A stretch of 64,000 nucleotides of DNA from Eutreptiella sp. 'Long Island Sound 2002' (GCA_964036045.1 OZ038382.1:82559918-82623917), one strand, 5' to 3'. Counted from the first letter of the stretch, positions 20,976 through 32,309 are shown. Translations and numbers: made by a program. The notes: generated from the sequence alone by a model not told the origin.

Positions 20976-22306
20976 CAAGGACTTTGTAGCCTCCCTGTGT
21001 GTCGTGAATGGCACCCTGGAGTGCCCGCCGCAAGAGGACCCCCACCCGTACAGAGACCTGCCGGGGGGTTTCTCAGAACACCTACAAGACGCCCTTCTCC
21101 CACGGTGGATCACCGGGCGCGTCTCCATGACCGCATGGGGGGCCCGTATAGTGGGCGAGGAGTGGGTGCGCAAATGGTGCCGGCTGTGCGCCGCTACGCG
21201 CGCCTCAGCAACCCCCGAACGACAGTACACCGCCATGCTGCTCGAGGGGTCGGGGGCGCACACCCGGCCGCGGCCCACCATCATCCGCGGGGCGGGCCCT
21301 GATCACCCGTGGGACGTGGCAGCAGGAGAATGGCTACAGGCGGCCCCGGAGTCGCAAGCAGGGTGGAATGGGGATGTGTCCGCGCTCATCTGAGCGCCCA
21401 TCCCCCCCCGCATCGTCCTCCACACCGCCAACGTACTCCGGACCACAGGGATACACACATGGGGACGTGACGCGGCCACCATTTAGTGGCAGCCCGCGGT
21501 GAACGGAACCGCGCGGCTCGCCGTGGCGCACTTCAAAACCGGGGGGCCTGTGTACGACGACGCCCTGTCCCGGCTGGGCCACACTCTGGGGCCATTACTC
21601 CTCATGCTCCCCACCGACCTTGCAGCCGCGCTGCGTCAGGAGCTAGACAGCTGCGACAAGCTGCGGGTAGGGTGGGAGGCAGTTGCAGACGGCAACCTAT
21701 GGGCCCTCCTTCACCGGGACGCCCCAGACGAGTGCCAGTGGGGCACGCTGGTGTCCCACCTCATCGGGCGCCACATGTACATGACAACCCCCCCTCCGGA
21801 GGCATCGCTGCCCAGCGTGGGATGACCTCATCGCCGCCTTCCGGGACCACAGGATTCTCCCCGACGACACGTGGCAGGAGGTCTGGCAGAAGACTCTCGG
21901 CAGGGACTACCGGCGCCGCGTCCGCGCCTGCCTGCTGGAGCTCCGGGACCCCCTCCACCAGAGGTGGGACAACCTCTGGCTCCGCCGTCTCGGCCCCTCT
22001 TCGCCGCCCTCCCAGCTCTTACACACCTGCCTCCTCTCCGGGAAATGCGACACGGTGTCCTCCGCAGCGCTGACAGGCGCCATGAGGTGCGCGCAGTGCT
22101 CCCAGGTTGCCGCGCGCCCCTGGCCCAAACCTCCCGCGTGCCCGCACAGGCGCACGGAAGAAGAGGCTTTACACCGGCGCATCGGGGGAGTACATGCCCC
22201 CTCACACGAAACCACGGGCCCCGCGGGCGCCGCCCTGCTGTGGATCCACGGGCACCTGTGGGACCCCATGTCCTTCGAGCACCTGTCGCACGTGTTTGCG
22301 CCCTGA
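20976..22306 (+). pseudogene. C-terminal region of the giant LINE polyprotein
   Basis: Protein-like sequence continues in three frame segments: about 20,976-21,393 (contains WCRLCAATR), 21,499-21,825 (LGHTLGPLLLMLPTDLAAAL) and 21,820-22,306 (contains RCAQCSQVA and several His/Cys). The Cys/His pairs could be a zinc-binding end domain, as in many LINE ORF2 proteins, but spacing fits no family I can name. Confidence 0.4.
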
Positions 22307-22345
22307 CCCCTACCCGCCGCCGCGCTTTGCAGAGCCCACAGCACC

Positions 22346-22994
22346 ATGCCTCGCCGACGGGGGGACCGGGCGGGGCACGCCAGAGCCCGCCGCCGAGCGC
22401 AAGAGGCAGCCGTCCGGGACCTGGTAGCAGACGCAGTAACGGAGGCGCACGAGGCGCACGCTGCCGCCCAGCACAACCCACCGGGCAGTGCGAGGGCTTT
22501 CCTCAAGGAGGCCGCCCTCCCGGCCGTCCGCGCCCTGAACGGAGCAGGGGCCCCTCTGCTGCTCCCGGCGATGCACTGGCTCGTGAACGCTGTCCAGCTG
22601 GGGCTCATCAGCTCGGAGGAGGCCCTCTACGGGCACTTAATGGAGTGGCGCACGTCCAACCGGTCTGGTCGGCCCCTGTCCATGGGGGAGACCCTGCGCC
22701 TGACGGGCGCGGGGTCCGCCATGTCCCTCCACAGCAGCAGTCCCAGCCCTGCTGCACGCCCTCAGGAGGCGCTGCCCCGGGGACATGGCCCCGTACCTGA
22801 ACCGGGCGCGGGCCACATACCTAGGAGGAGTGCTCGAGTTGGACTCGGCGCTCCAGCTTGTACATCCGCCGGACAAGGACCTGGAGGTGGGCGAAAGCAC
22901 GGTATTCATGGAAGGCGCGGACGAGGTGCCCAACCGCCCACCCCGCGGCTCCCCTCGGCACCACCTGACGACCCCCGGGGGCCCAGGGCCCTGA
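22346..22994 (+). pseudogene. Separate ORF of unknown function after the LINE
   Basis: Opens with an ATG and an Arg-rich start (MPRRRGDRAG), then a helical Ala-rich segment with LPAMHWLVNAVQLGLISSEE. After a frameshift near 22,760 it continues to 22,994. Nothing is recognised. It may be a third ORF of the giant LINE or the first ORF of the next element. Confidence 0.35.
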
Positions 22995-22999
22995 GCCCC

Positions 23000-24880
23000 G
23001 CCCCAGACTGGGAGCTGTGGCGTGACCTGTGGGCCGCGTGGCTCACCCGCCTCCCAACCCAGTGCTGATGGATGGCCAGCAGCCCCCGTCCGCACGGGGC
23101 TAGCGCCACCGCCGGACGCCCCCCCCCTCCCCCCTCCCCCTGCGGCGCACTGCACAGCACTGTCCACGGCACAACACGGATACACCAGGAGGTAGTGGGG
23201 AGGGCATGCCTGCTACCACGCATGCCTACCAGGATAACAGTGATGTCGGACTCCGATGGCCCCCCAGCGGGACGGCCGCCACCACCGCCGGTCCCGCCCT
23301 CGCTCCCCCTCCTCCCCGGGATATGCGGGGGAGACCCTCGCGGAGCGCGAGGAGCGGTGGCTGGCAGAGGCAGCGGTGCCGGTCGAGCTGCCGGCTGGGC
23401 AGCCCTTGGCAGCCTGGGCCGACACCAGGTCGTCAACCTGGGGACCTGCGCCGGCCAAGAGGACCGCCCCCGCTGCCCAGGCTGCAAACCCTGCCGTCCC
23501 GCCCCCGGAGGGGGCCCCAGGCGCACAGGGGGCTGAGACCGCAGCCCCAGCAAGCCGCGCCGCGGCCCCAACCGCGGCCCCCGGCGTGCCGCCAGGGCAG
23601 GGGGGTGGCCCCGGCGCGGGCCCCAGGCGCCTCGTCGGCTGCCGCCGCAGCCGCAGAGGAGGGCGGGGAGGGTGCACAAGGAGCCGAGACCACGGCCCCG
23701 GCGAGCCGCGCCACTGCCCCGGCTGGCCACGCCGCGGCCCCCAGCACGCCTAGGGCGCGGGGGATGGACCCCGCGCGGGCCCCGAGCACCGGAGGGCAGG
23801 GAGGGCGCCAAGTACCGCTTCCGGGCCGACCCCAGCCACACCCACACCAGCCCCCCCAAGGCCGCCTTCCCTACGGGACGGACGCGGCACGTCCGCACCC
23901 CGGCACCCGAGGGTACGCTGCCAGGTGTCACGCTGCCGCAGCTACGGCGGCAAGGGGACGCCCGGCGCGTGATCCGGGAGGGGGGGGGCAGCGCGCACGC
24001 GGGGCAGGGTGCCGGCCACGGGAGCGCGGAGCGGGATACGTGAGGCGGAAGGCAGAGTGCCCACGGACTAACGCAGGGGGCCGGCCTGGGCGCACGCGGC
24101 AAGGAGTGAGGGCGAAAGCGCGGGCAAGGTACCGAGGCCAGCGGCAGCGGAGGGGGACAGAGCGCGGGCAGCGGACGGCACGACGCGGGACACGGGAGCC
24201 GGGAAAGGGCAAGGGCACGGGAAGGACACACAGGGGCGCGAGCAGGGCGTGAAGGCGGGTGGCCCTGGAGCGCAGAGAGTGGAGCGGGGCGCGGTCGGCG
24301 AGCGTGGGCGCAGCCAAGGGCATGGGCATGGGCAGGGGAAGGATACGGGCGCCAGCAGTGCAGGCCATGGCGCAGGTGACAGGGGGCGGGACCCACGACG
24401 CGGACAGGGGGACAAAGGCGTGGGGGCCGGAAAGGGACCCAGGGGCAAGGACAAGGGCGCCGTGGGCCCCCAGGCCCAGACAGGACGAGGCGCGGGAGCC
24501 ACGGGGGGGGGGCGGAGCGAAGCGAGGGGGACAGGGGGCGGGCCCACAGCCGGACTTGCAGACGGTGCAGTGCATCCCCCTGGGCATCCAACAAATGCTG
24601 GCGCACCACACCCACCACCACAACCACCACGCCCACCTCTACAACATCGACCCTGACGCCAGAGCCCTCATACTCCCCCAACCCCCCCGACCCCAGCACC
24701 AGCCAGCTTCCCCCGCGCCCAGTACGGAGCCGGCGCGGATGGCCGCTGCCTCGGCGGCGGGGTGGCGGGGCGCGGCGCCGGCGCCGCAGGCACAGTGGGC
24801 GGAGGGGGAGCCGGCGCGGGGGGGCAGCAGGGGGGCCGGCCTTGGGACCGGGAATGGGACCCCCTGGGGGGTGAGACCCT
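23000..24880. other. Extremely GC-rich low-complexity region, possibly ORF1-like
   Basis: Contains long open frames on both strands because stop codons are rare at this composition. A plus-strand candidate starts with MSDSDGPPAG at 23,243 and overlaps an Arg/Ser-rich frame. An internal direct repeat of about 160 bp (GGAGCCGAGACC-type boxes near 23,530 and 23,680) and a His-rich run near 24,600 are visible. I cannot choose a gene here. Confidence 0.4.
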
Positions 24881-25252
24881 CCCCTTGATGGTGGAGGTGT
24901 ACAGTCGGCTGAGCTGGGCCTGTTCCGGGACCACCAGGGGGATGAGGAACAGGCCCTTCGATGCCGTGCTCCTCCGGAGGGACGAGTGAACCGAGAGGTG
25001 CCCTCGGGGGGGTGGGCGGCCCCAGGGGACCACGAGGGGGTCTTCCGGGCGGTGATTCGGGCGGCGTGGCCCGACAGGGAGCGGGCGTGGCCGGCTCTTC
25101 TGGAGGGGAGGGGCGGTGCTCCGCATCACAGATGCGGAGCCAACAACTGGCTCCCCCGGGCTTTGCGCAGCGCGCTCACCCACTGGCGCTACCACCGGCG
25201 GAACCTGCCACCGCCGCAGCCCCAGCCCCCAAACAAGCAAAGACGCAAGTGA
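24762..25252 (+). pseudogene. Short coding remnant, function unknown
   Basis: Two overlapping plus-strand pieces (to 24,989, then 24,986-25,252) read like ordinary protein: LMVEVYSRLSWACSG, then EGVFRAVIRAAWPDRERAW. They may be a frameshifted part of the following element's ORF1. Confidence 0.3.
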
Positions 25253-25765
25253 CGGCCGCGGCCCGTCAGCCCAGGCGATGGGCGCGAGGGGGTTTGGAGG
25301 AGACAGGGCCGCGGGACGCCCCCCCCGGGGGAGCCGGGCCCCCCGACCCAGACCACGCCCACCGTACAGCGTGGCGGGGGGGCGCGCGCCACCTCCAGTG
25401 GTCGGCAGGGCGGGGGCAATGAGCGCGAGGGGAGGCCCACTGACCCGCAGCCCGCTAACCGCTGAGCGCTGACCCAAACCGCCGCCCCCAGCACTCGGCG
25501 GCCCTCCCCTCCCCCCCCTTCCCTGGCCAGCCGGCACCGCGCGGCAACAGCGAGGAGAGCAGGGGGCCCGAGCCAGGGACTGCACGAGGGTCCGGCACCC
25601 AAAGGGTAGAGGGGGGCGGGGGAAGAGTGCGCCCCCTCAGTCGGCGGCTGGCCCCCCGGGACCGGAACCACCAGGCCGCCCCCCCGCGGCCGTCAGGGGG
25701 CCAGGGGCGGACTGTGGGGAACCCCCCCTCTCCCCCCCCCCTCCCTCCCCCCCCCCCCGGAGCCC
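25253..25765. other. GC-rich stretch with homopolymer C/G runs, no gene seen
   Basis: Long C and G tracts (for example near 25,735-25,760) and no recognisable protein. Assembly errors are likely in such tracts. Confidence 0.5.
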
Positions 25766-26509
25766 GTGGGCGGCAGGAGGCCTTCCGGAGAGACAGCGGC
25801 CCCGCGCACCCCCGGGGGGGCCGCTGCACCCAGGGGCGGGACGCTAGAGCTGCAGCGAGCGCAGCCACGCGCCACGCACCCCTGGTCGACTGCCTGCACA
25901 CTCTGCATTACCCGCTGCCGACCGGCGGCTCTGCACCGGCGCTGTGGGCCGCAGCGGAACGGCGGCACCCATGAATGCGCAGACGAGGTCCAAATCTGCG
26001 TCAAGCGCGGGGACCGGTACACCCCAGTCGACACGGCGAGTATGGACCTCGGGGACCACAAGGCCACCCTCACCCCACCCGGAGGCAACCCCCTGGCCTT
26101 CGCTACGCCCATGGTGGCCAGGGCCACCTACGACAGGGCTCGGGGGGGACTCGTCGTCGTCCCCTCGGCCCTGGGGGCCCAGCAGCTCCGCGACGCCGGT
26201 TGGAAGGGATGGAGCGCCTCGTGGGTCAACTACGCCCGGGCCCTCCAGCCGACCAAGCCGGTCGGCTTCAAGGTCCTGGGGGCGCAGGCCCCGGCCCTGC
26301 GAGACTGGGTGCTCCCCAGGCTCACGGGCGAACGGCCAGCGGGGACTCCCTCCCTGACCACGGTGTTTGGCCTCATCGGGCGTGACCTGCGGGCGGCCCA
26401 GGGGGCAGCTGGCGGCTCGGCCACACACGCCGACCCCCAGGGCGAACCCACTTCCTCAGAGCCGGACCCGGAGCCGGAGCGCCCCACTCCCCCGCAGTCC
26501 CAGAATTGA
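25766..26509 (+). CDS. ORF1-like protein of a second LINE
   Basis: 247 codons. The first third is low complexity. From about residue 60 it becomes normal protein (VQICVKRGDRYTPVDTASMD, then LGAQQLRDAGWKGWSASWVN) and ends with an acidic/Pro tail. It stops at TGA 26,507, and an endonuclease-like frame follows almost without gap. That ORF1-then-endonuclease order suggests a nucleic-acid-binding ORF1, but no motif proves it. Confidence 0.45.
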   Translation: MGGRRPSGETAAPRTPGGAAAPRGGTLELQRAQPRATHPWSTACTLCITRCRPAALHRRCGPQRNGGTHECADEVQICVKRGDRYTPVDTASMDLGDHKATLTPPGGNPLAFATPMVARATYDRARGGLVVVPSALGAQQLRDAGWKGWSASWVNYARALQPTKPVGFKVLGAQAPALRDWVLPRLTGERPAGTPSLTTVFGLIGRDLRAAQGAAGGSATHADPQGEPTSSEPDPEPERPTPPQSQN

Positions 26510-26915
26510 GGGCACCCCGGAGGACGTGCACGCTGTGGGGTACCTGTGGCTCAACGTCCGGGGCCGGTACCTCCAGGAACGCCTCCTGGCGCAAGCCCTA
26601 CACATGGCAGCGCGCCGCCCTACCCTCCTCGTCCTGGCTGAGGCCCAGTCCCGGGCAGGCCCCGAGGACCCCCCCTTTCAGGACTACGCCCGTCACGTCG
26701 TGCTCCCCGCCCACGGCAAGACAGGGGCGGGCCTGGAAGTATACGTCCGCACCGGGACAACCACCCGGGCTTCCCTCCTCTGGGGCGCGGAGGATGCCAA
26801 CGCCCTCCTCATGGAGGTCCTCACCCCGTGGGGTCGGCATCATGTGCTGGCAGCCCATGCCCGGCGGCCCGCCCTGGTGCCCGCCTTGCAAAGGCGGGGG
26901 AGCAGGCTGTGGCGA
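26497..26915 (+). pseudogene. N-terminus of a LINE endonuclease, truncated
   Basis: Reads GYLWLNVRGRYLQERLL, then LLVLAEAQSRAG, then a strand-rich stretch with GAGLEVYVRTGTTTRASLL. This matches the first strands of the endonuclease/exonuclease/phosphatase fold (metal-site Asn in LNVRG, Glu in AEAQ). The domain is cut at about 26,905, where the 0.57-kb tandem repeats begin. The Asp-x-Asn and SDH motifs are missing. Confidence 0.5.
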
Positions 26916-28340
26916 GAGGACCAGCCCCCCCCTCCCCCCACCGCCACACTGACCGACCGGCTGTCGAGCAGGCCGCGCCTGGCGCCCACGACCTCCCAGC
27001 AACCCCAGCCGAACGTGTATACCCGAGGGGGGTGCACCAGAGAAGAACGGGGGCGGGGACGGGGGCAACGGGCCACCCCCCAGGGCAGAGAGTCGGCCAA
27101 CAGCGGCGGCCCCCGCTACCCTCTCCCCCCCACTCCACTCCCAGGCCTGCGGGCTACGGGGGCGCCGGCCCTCCGCCCCCCCCGGGGCCGGGGTGATGTC
27201 CCCCCTCCCCCAGAAAGGACAGTGACGCCCGGGAGGGGATTGCAGCTGGATCCGCACGCCGCGCGTCCCCGCCCTCACCGCCGCCTGTTCCCGCGGGGGT
27301 CGCGACAGGCGGGCGCACCCACACCAGCGCGCAAGACCAACGCACGGGCCACGCCTGGGGGCGGCACGCGAGAACAAACCGGAGCAGTATGGGGGCCGCG
27401 CCCCCCATGACCTGAGCGTCGCCAATGACGCCCGCAATGCTGCCTGCCCAGGGAGGGCAAGGGAATGGACCGGGGCAGAACGACCCCCCGGCCCCCCGCC
27501 CCCCCGGCCACCCCTCTGGGGGGGCGGCTCACAAGTTGCCCCTGCCCCTCCCACCGGCAGCAGGCCGCAGGCGGCGCCAGGGGGCTGCCCCAGGAGCCCG
27601 ACGGAACGCGTACACCTGTGGGGGATGCGCCGGCGACGAAAGAGGGAAGGTAGAGGGCCGCAGGCCGCCCTCCCAAGAGAGGGAGGTAGGGAGCCACGGC
27701 GCGCCCCCCCACCAACTCTCTCCACCTCCCCCACCGGCCCACAAGCCATGGGGGCGCCGGTCACCTCCCCCCCGGTAGGACCGCGGCGCCCAGGAGGGAG
27801 GCCGGGGCAGGGCACGCCCCCACGCCCCAGCCGCCTGCTCCCACAGGAACCACGATGAACAAGCGAACCTGCGCCACCACCCCAGGGCGCCACACGGACC
27901 GCGCCCGGGGACAGCAAGGGAGCACGAACCGGAGCGGTATGGGGGCCACGCCCTCCATGGCCAGAGCGACGCCAAGGACACCCGCTTTGTTGCCTGCCCA
28001 GGGAAGGCAGAGGGAAGGCGACCCCCCGCCCCACTGGCCCCCCTCGCCGCACAGTCGGGGGGAACGGCGCACAGGCCGCCCCCCCCCCACCCCAGCCCAC
28101 CCCCCTGGCGCTGGAACGCCCCAGACGCGCAGACACAGACGACAGGGAGCACACAGCCCCAAGCCAGGTAGGGGGGAAACGGGGCCGGGACGCCCCCCCC
28201 CCAAAACAAACCAAACGGAGCACGGGACCGGGGCAGAACACGCGGACGGGCACGGACCGAGTGGAACGGCCCCACTAGCGCCCAGCAGGGGGACCGTGCG
28301 AGGTGCGCGCGCCACACCAATCAGGGGAGGGGGGGGGGTG
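26906..28340. repeat. GC-rich tandem repeats of about 0.55-0.59 kb
   Basis: Similar blocks recur: CAGGCCG followed by GGCGCC at 26,970, 27,560 and (diverged) 28,070; a GTATACCCG / GTACACCTG box at 27,017 and 27,609; GCCGCCTGTTCCCGCG at 27,281 and GCCGCCTGCTCCCACA at 27,830; CGGAGCAGTATGGGGGCC at 27,380 and 27,932. This gives about two and a half units. Long minus-strand open frames here are composition artefacts. Confidence 0.75.
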
Positions 28341-28890
28341 CGGAAGCCACGGGAGCTCACACACACACAAAGGACACGCGGGGAATACCAGAAGTGCAAC
28401 CGGACCGAGCCCGGAGAACGCACAGACCGCATGGAATGGCGTACCAGCGAGCGAGGGTAATGGACACCCGGACGGGACGGCCCGCCACACACAGCGCAGG
28501 ACATCTGGGGCGGGAAGGGGGAAACGGGGAAGACACGACACCAGGCACCGGTCCGAGCCCCCCGAACCAGCCGCAAGCGCTGTGCACACACCACCAGGGC
28601 ACTGCACCCGCCAAGGCAGTAGTGGCGCGCCACACCAAGCAACAGCCCCAAGGTTACACAGCCTCCGCGCCAGCCCATTAGGGTCCCACTGGCGACAAGC
28701 CAGTAGCACGGGCCCGGCGGCACCGGCGCCCCAGGCGACCACGCATCAGGGGGGCGACACGGTGGGTAAGCGCCTGCAGGTACGGCTGCTAAGTGATGCA
28801 CTGACCGGGGAGTGGCGAAATGGGGAAGCCAGGGAGGGAGAGGGCTCCGAGCCCCGTGAACCCGGGGGACTCTGCGAGCAGGCGTCAGGT
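28340..28890. other. GC-rich spacer, no gene recognised
   Basis: No domain-like reading in any frame. Only short composition-driven open frames occur. Confidence 0.45.
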
Positions 28891-28895
28891 GTGTC

Positions 28896-29720
28896 ATGAA
28901 GTGCCCCCCACTAGGTTCTGGTGCGGAGCATATCACCTTGCCCGACCAGGTAGCCCCCCGGGGCCAAATGTCGTCTAGTAACCGCACAAACCTCAAATCT
29001 CGCACCTCACCCAGCACCACCCCAACTGACACCATGGTGTGGGAAGGGAGGACGTGGGTCCACTGCGTGGCCTCCCTGAGCAACTTCAGGGACCCCGTCC
29101 CAGGCGACATCTCTACCCCCGACAACCAGCAGCCGGCCCCCTCCACGTACATGACCCTCATGTACAACAAACACTAAACCCTCTCCACCACCCACTACCA
29201 CGCACTAACCGACATGTGGCTGTTCCACGGCACCAACTCGCTCCTTCCCGCCAACTACACCCCCCCGCACAGCCCTGGCCCCGACAGGTACACCAGGGAG
29301 GACAAGCCTGACGGCCTGCACATCTAGGGCACGTGGGGACGCAAGTCCCTGGATACGCTGCTCTCAATCCGCGGCAAGCAGGGCTTTGGCAGGGCGATGT
29401 AGTGCCTTGCCAAATGGACCCGTTGGTCCTGGGGGATTTCTGCAGAGCGGCGGGCGTGGAAGGTCACCCTCCGTCCCCAGCAGAGGAACGCCCCCCTGAA
29501 GCGCATGGGACCCAGCCCCCCGCGCCCGATCACCATGCAGCTCTGCCCTTACACAGTGGCAGCCCGCCTCATCACCCTGCTGTTGCCAGGCTAGGACACC
29601 TCCACCAAACACTACCCCCACCTCACAGAAGGGAACATGCCCGGCCTCCAGCAGTGCGTATTCAGAGTCCTCGACTGCCTCTAGCAGGCGCACCGACAGG
29701 TCTTGGTGCTAGAGTGGACC
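28896..29720 (+). pseudogene. Decayed single-frame ORF broken only by TAG/TAA
   Basis: One frame reads as protein for about 800 bp with no indel: MVWEGRTWVHCVASLSNF, then YHALTDMWLFHGTNSLL, RKSLDTLLSIRGKQGFG, ITMQLCPYTVAARLITLLLP. It is interrupted by TAA (about 29,175), then TAG (about 29,325, 29,400, 29,592 and 29,682). I do not recognise the protein. Each stop is one C-to-T step from a Gln codon, so C-to-T decay could explain them all. It sits between GC-rich repeats and a Pro/Thr-rich region. Confidence 0.4.
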
Positions 29721-30890
29721 CCCCCCCGGATAACTCACCCACCCGCACACCCAAGACAACTCCACGACGCCCCCACACACTACATATGACACCACCCACG
29801 GCACCAGCACCTGCAGGGACACAGGACGCAAAAGAAAGCGCTCACACAGACCTGATGCCCGAACCCACACTGTCACCCTCATTGCCCACAGGACCCAGCA
29901 ACCAACGCCAAACCCTGCCGTCCGGGACCCCCCGCCGTCCCCTACTTCCGTCCCCTCCACCACCGAATCCACCCAGGACCCCTGGCCGTCCCCTGTGTCT
30001 GTCTCCTCCGCCTTCAACTGCACGACCACCCCCACCACAACGGCCTTGTCCACCTCCACCATCACACCCTCATCGGGCAAACCACCCCCCAAACCGCGGG
30101 CAAAGCCATCCACGTGGGCCCCCAAACCCGTCTCCACCGCTAGCGCCCCGGCCACCGCCAACGCCCCGGCAGCCCCACAACCCGCTACTGGCAAAGCAGG
30201 GCCGCAGCGCACCCCGCCTGCAGCCCGGCCAAAACCCGGGCCCGCTGCCACGCCACAACCTGAGTACCGGCCAGAACCCAAGACCACCACCAAGCAGCTA
30301 GCCAAACCCGCCGCCACACCACGGCCCTAACTCGCTGCCAACCCCTGGCCCAACCCCAAGGGCGGCGCCACACCAACAGCGCAAATGCAGTCCCCCGCGG
30401 ACGTCCTCTACAACATTCAGCCCCTGCCATCCCAGGCCCGGCAGCAGCAGCACCCAGCATGGCGCCCTCCAGCCATCACCGACGTGGCCACAACCACCTT
30501 CATGGCGAAAGGTGCCACCGCCAAGGCACGAGGCACCTCATCCCTCCATCACTCACAACCCACACCACAGGCCCATAGACAACCCCTGACAAGACCAGAG
30601 CAAAGCCGGGGGCAACCCGCAGTGTCGCGACCCCCCTACCATCCCTGATATCTGCCAAAGTCCAGCAGATGCCCCGTTACCGCCGCCCTCATGGACCCCA
30701 ACCCAACACCCAGGCAGAGTCCGTACCCAAGCATCCAGATGTCCGCTTACGCCCGCACCCTGCCCACCCTACGCGCACCCGCACAGGGCAGCACTAGAAG
30801 GACCCCAGGCCCACCGCCGCTGCCAGTCCCCATGACTCCACCACGGGCACCCAGACCCGCCCGCACGTCTGCGCCGAACAGACCCGCCCG
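29720..30890. other. Pro/Thr/Ala-coding low-complexity region
   Basis: C-rich plus strand giving Pro-, Thr- and Ala-rich reading in several frames, for example KPAATPRP near 30,320. It may be a spacer or linker of retroelement origin. No motif is seen. Confidence 0.45.
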
Positions 30891-30893
30891 TTG

Positions 30894-31269
30894 ATAGTGG
30901 TGGCAGCGCTGGACCCACAGACAGCTGTGGGAGCTGCGGAACTGGGCTCGGGCGGAGCTTCTCCTCGAGGGCCTGGTCGGCCGGCCCCGCAAAGAGTTGG
31001 CAGACAAATGTTGACTCCGGCCGGTGGGCGGATGGATGCCGCAGGCCGCGTCGGGAGCCATGCTGGCGGATGCGCTCCATCTGTTGCGAGTCCGCCCCCG
31101 CGAGCTCTCTGCACCCCAGGACCACCTGTATGTCCCCAGGCGCTTCCGGGAGAGCCTCGGGGAGATGTGGAGAGAGGGAAGGCGCCTATGGGACATCACT
31201 GCAAGCCCAGCCCCTCCCACGGACACCCCATCTCAATCCCACAAGCGCCGATGCATGGATGCCGGCTAG
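30894..31269 (+). pseudogene. Short coding remnant, unknown
   Basis: Plus-strand reading with normal amino-acid use: RQLWELRNWARAELLLEGL, then after a stop ALHLLRVRPRELSAPQDHLY and RESLGEMWREGRRLWD. Ends at TAG 31,267. It resembles a helical piece of a larger protein, probably retroelement ORF debris. Confidence 0.3.
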
Positions 31270-32300
31270 GACGGACACCGCCCGAACCCACAGCACCCCG
31301 GGAACCCGGCGCACCACACAACATGACGCGCCTGATCCCCGAGCCTGCGGCGCCCCTACCTGATTCTACGGGGGTTACTCCCTGGGCCGCGCCAGGGCCA
31401 CACGCTGATGACACTCCCTACAACCAAAGGCAACCTCACCGGGCAGCCCCGACTCCGGGCCAGAGGGCACAACAGGCAACCGCGGCCCGCACCCGCCCCG
31501 GCCAAGCCCCACCACGCCCCAGGCACCTCGCGGGTCAACGACAGCGCAATCACCCGCCAGCCGAACCGCCCAGGGGCCCACCCAGCCCGAGGACCCGGCC
31601 TAGCGTCGCTCCGTGCAGTGAGGCATTGCTACCCGCTACCCTGCCAGGCACCGCAACCGAACAGTACACCGCACCCCGCTCAGAAGAAGCCACCCGAACC
31701 GCGAACCAATGGACACCAACGCATGCGCCAACGGGAAACTGCTGTGCCCGACGGCACCAAAACCATGCCCACAGCCGTTGAAACCGCCTAACCCGTCAAA
31801 ATCGCCTGACCTGCACATCACGCCGCCAGGCCCCAGCCAAAGCTGAACCAGGAGCTGGGGAACCCGAACCACGCCCCACAACCCCGAACTCTCCGAGCCT
31901 GACTGGGCCCAGCGGGGCAGAAATCTGGCGAAAGCTCGCACGCACAGCCAACACATCCGCCCAACATTCCAACACCATCAGACTAACCAGGACGCAAAGA
32001 GACACCCAACTGAACCCACTCTAACCCGCACCCATGTACATCAAGACGCGCGTGCCGCACCCCACCAGCAACGCACACCACAATGAGGAACACAGCACTG
32101 CTGCACCGCTGCTCCAGTTGCCCATGCTTTTTTTATCTTTTTCTCTTTGAAAGAAAGCGATAAGCAAAAACAAGAAAGCATTAAAATAACAGAAAAAGCA
32201 AAAAAAAAAAGGATGGGGGCACCAAAAGAAAAAAAACACAAAGAAACAACCACCAAAGGGAGGGAAGGGGGCAACGAAGCCACCAACAGCATGCGCATGC
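31270..32300. other. GC-rich to AT-rich transition, no gene seen
   Basis: GC-rich sequence without recognisable protein runs to about 32,120, then an A-rich tract (about 32,125-32,225) marks a sharp fall in GC. Such A-rich ends can be 3' tails of retroelements, but no element body could be matched to it. Confidence 0.4.
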
Positions 32301-32309
32301 GGCACTCAG

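Larger units (their letters stand above)
10521..22306 (+). mobile_element. Giant GC-rich LINE-like element, decayed
   Basis: About 11.8 kb of plus-strand coding remains in the order: CCCH-finger ORF, long gag-like region, C2H2 finger, AP-type endonuclease, RT, RNase H, and a long C-terminal region. Endonuclease upstream of RT and RNase H downstream is the standard order of several LINE clades. Many frameshifts, several in-frame stops and a 1.1-kb internal tandem duplication show it is dead. The 5' and 3' limits are estimates from where coding signal starts and fades. I see no flanking target duplication or poly-A tail. The pieces could in principle come from two overlapping insertions, but strand and composition are uniform. 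Confidence 0.75.

Noticed and set aside
22906-24699. 597-codon open frame on the minus strand
   Set aside because: Extremely GC-rich DNA leaves all frames open. The reading is Pro/Arg/Cys-rich with no domain and overlaps other open frames.
26598-29170. Long minus-strand frames (551 and 469 codons)
   Set aside because: Same composition effect; they run across tandem repeats and antisense to an endonuclease.
32125-32225. Poly-A tail marking the 3' end of the giant LINE
   Set aside because: It is A-rich rather than pure A, and no LINE 3' coding sequence lies directly before it.
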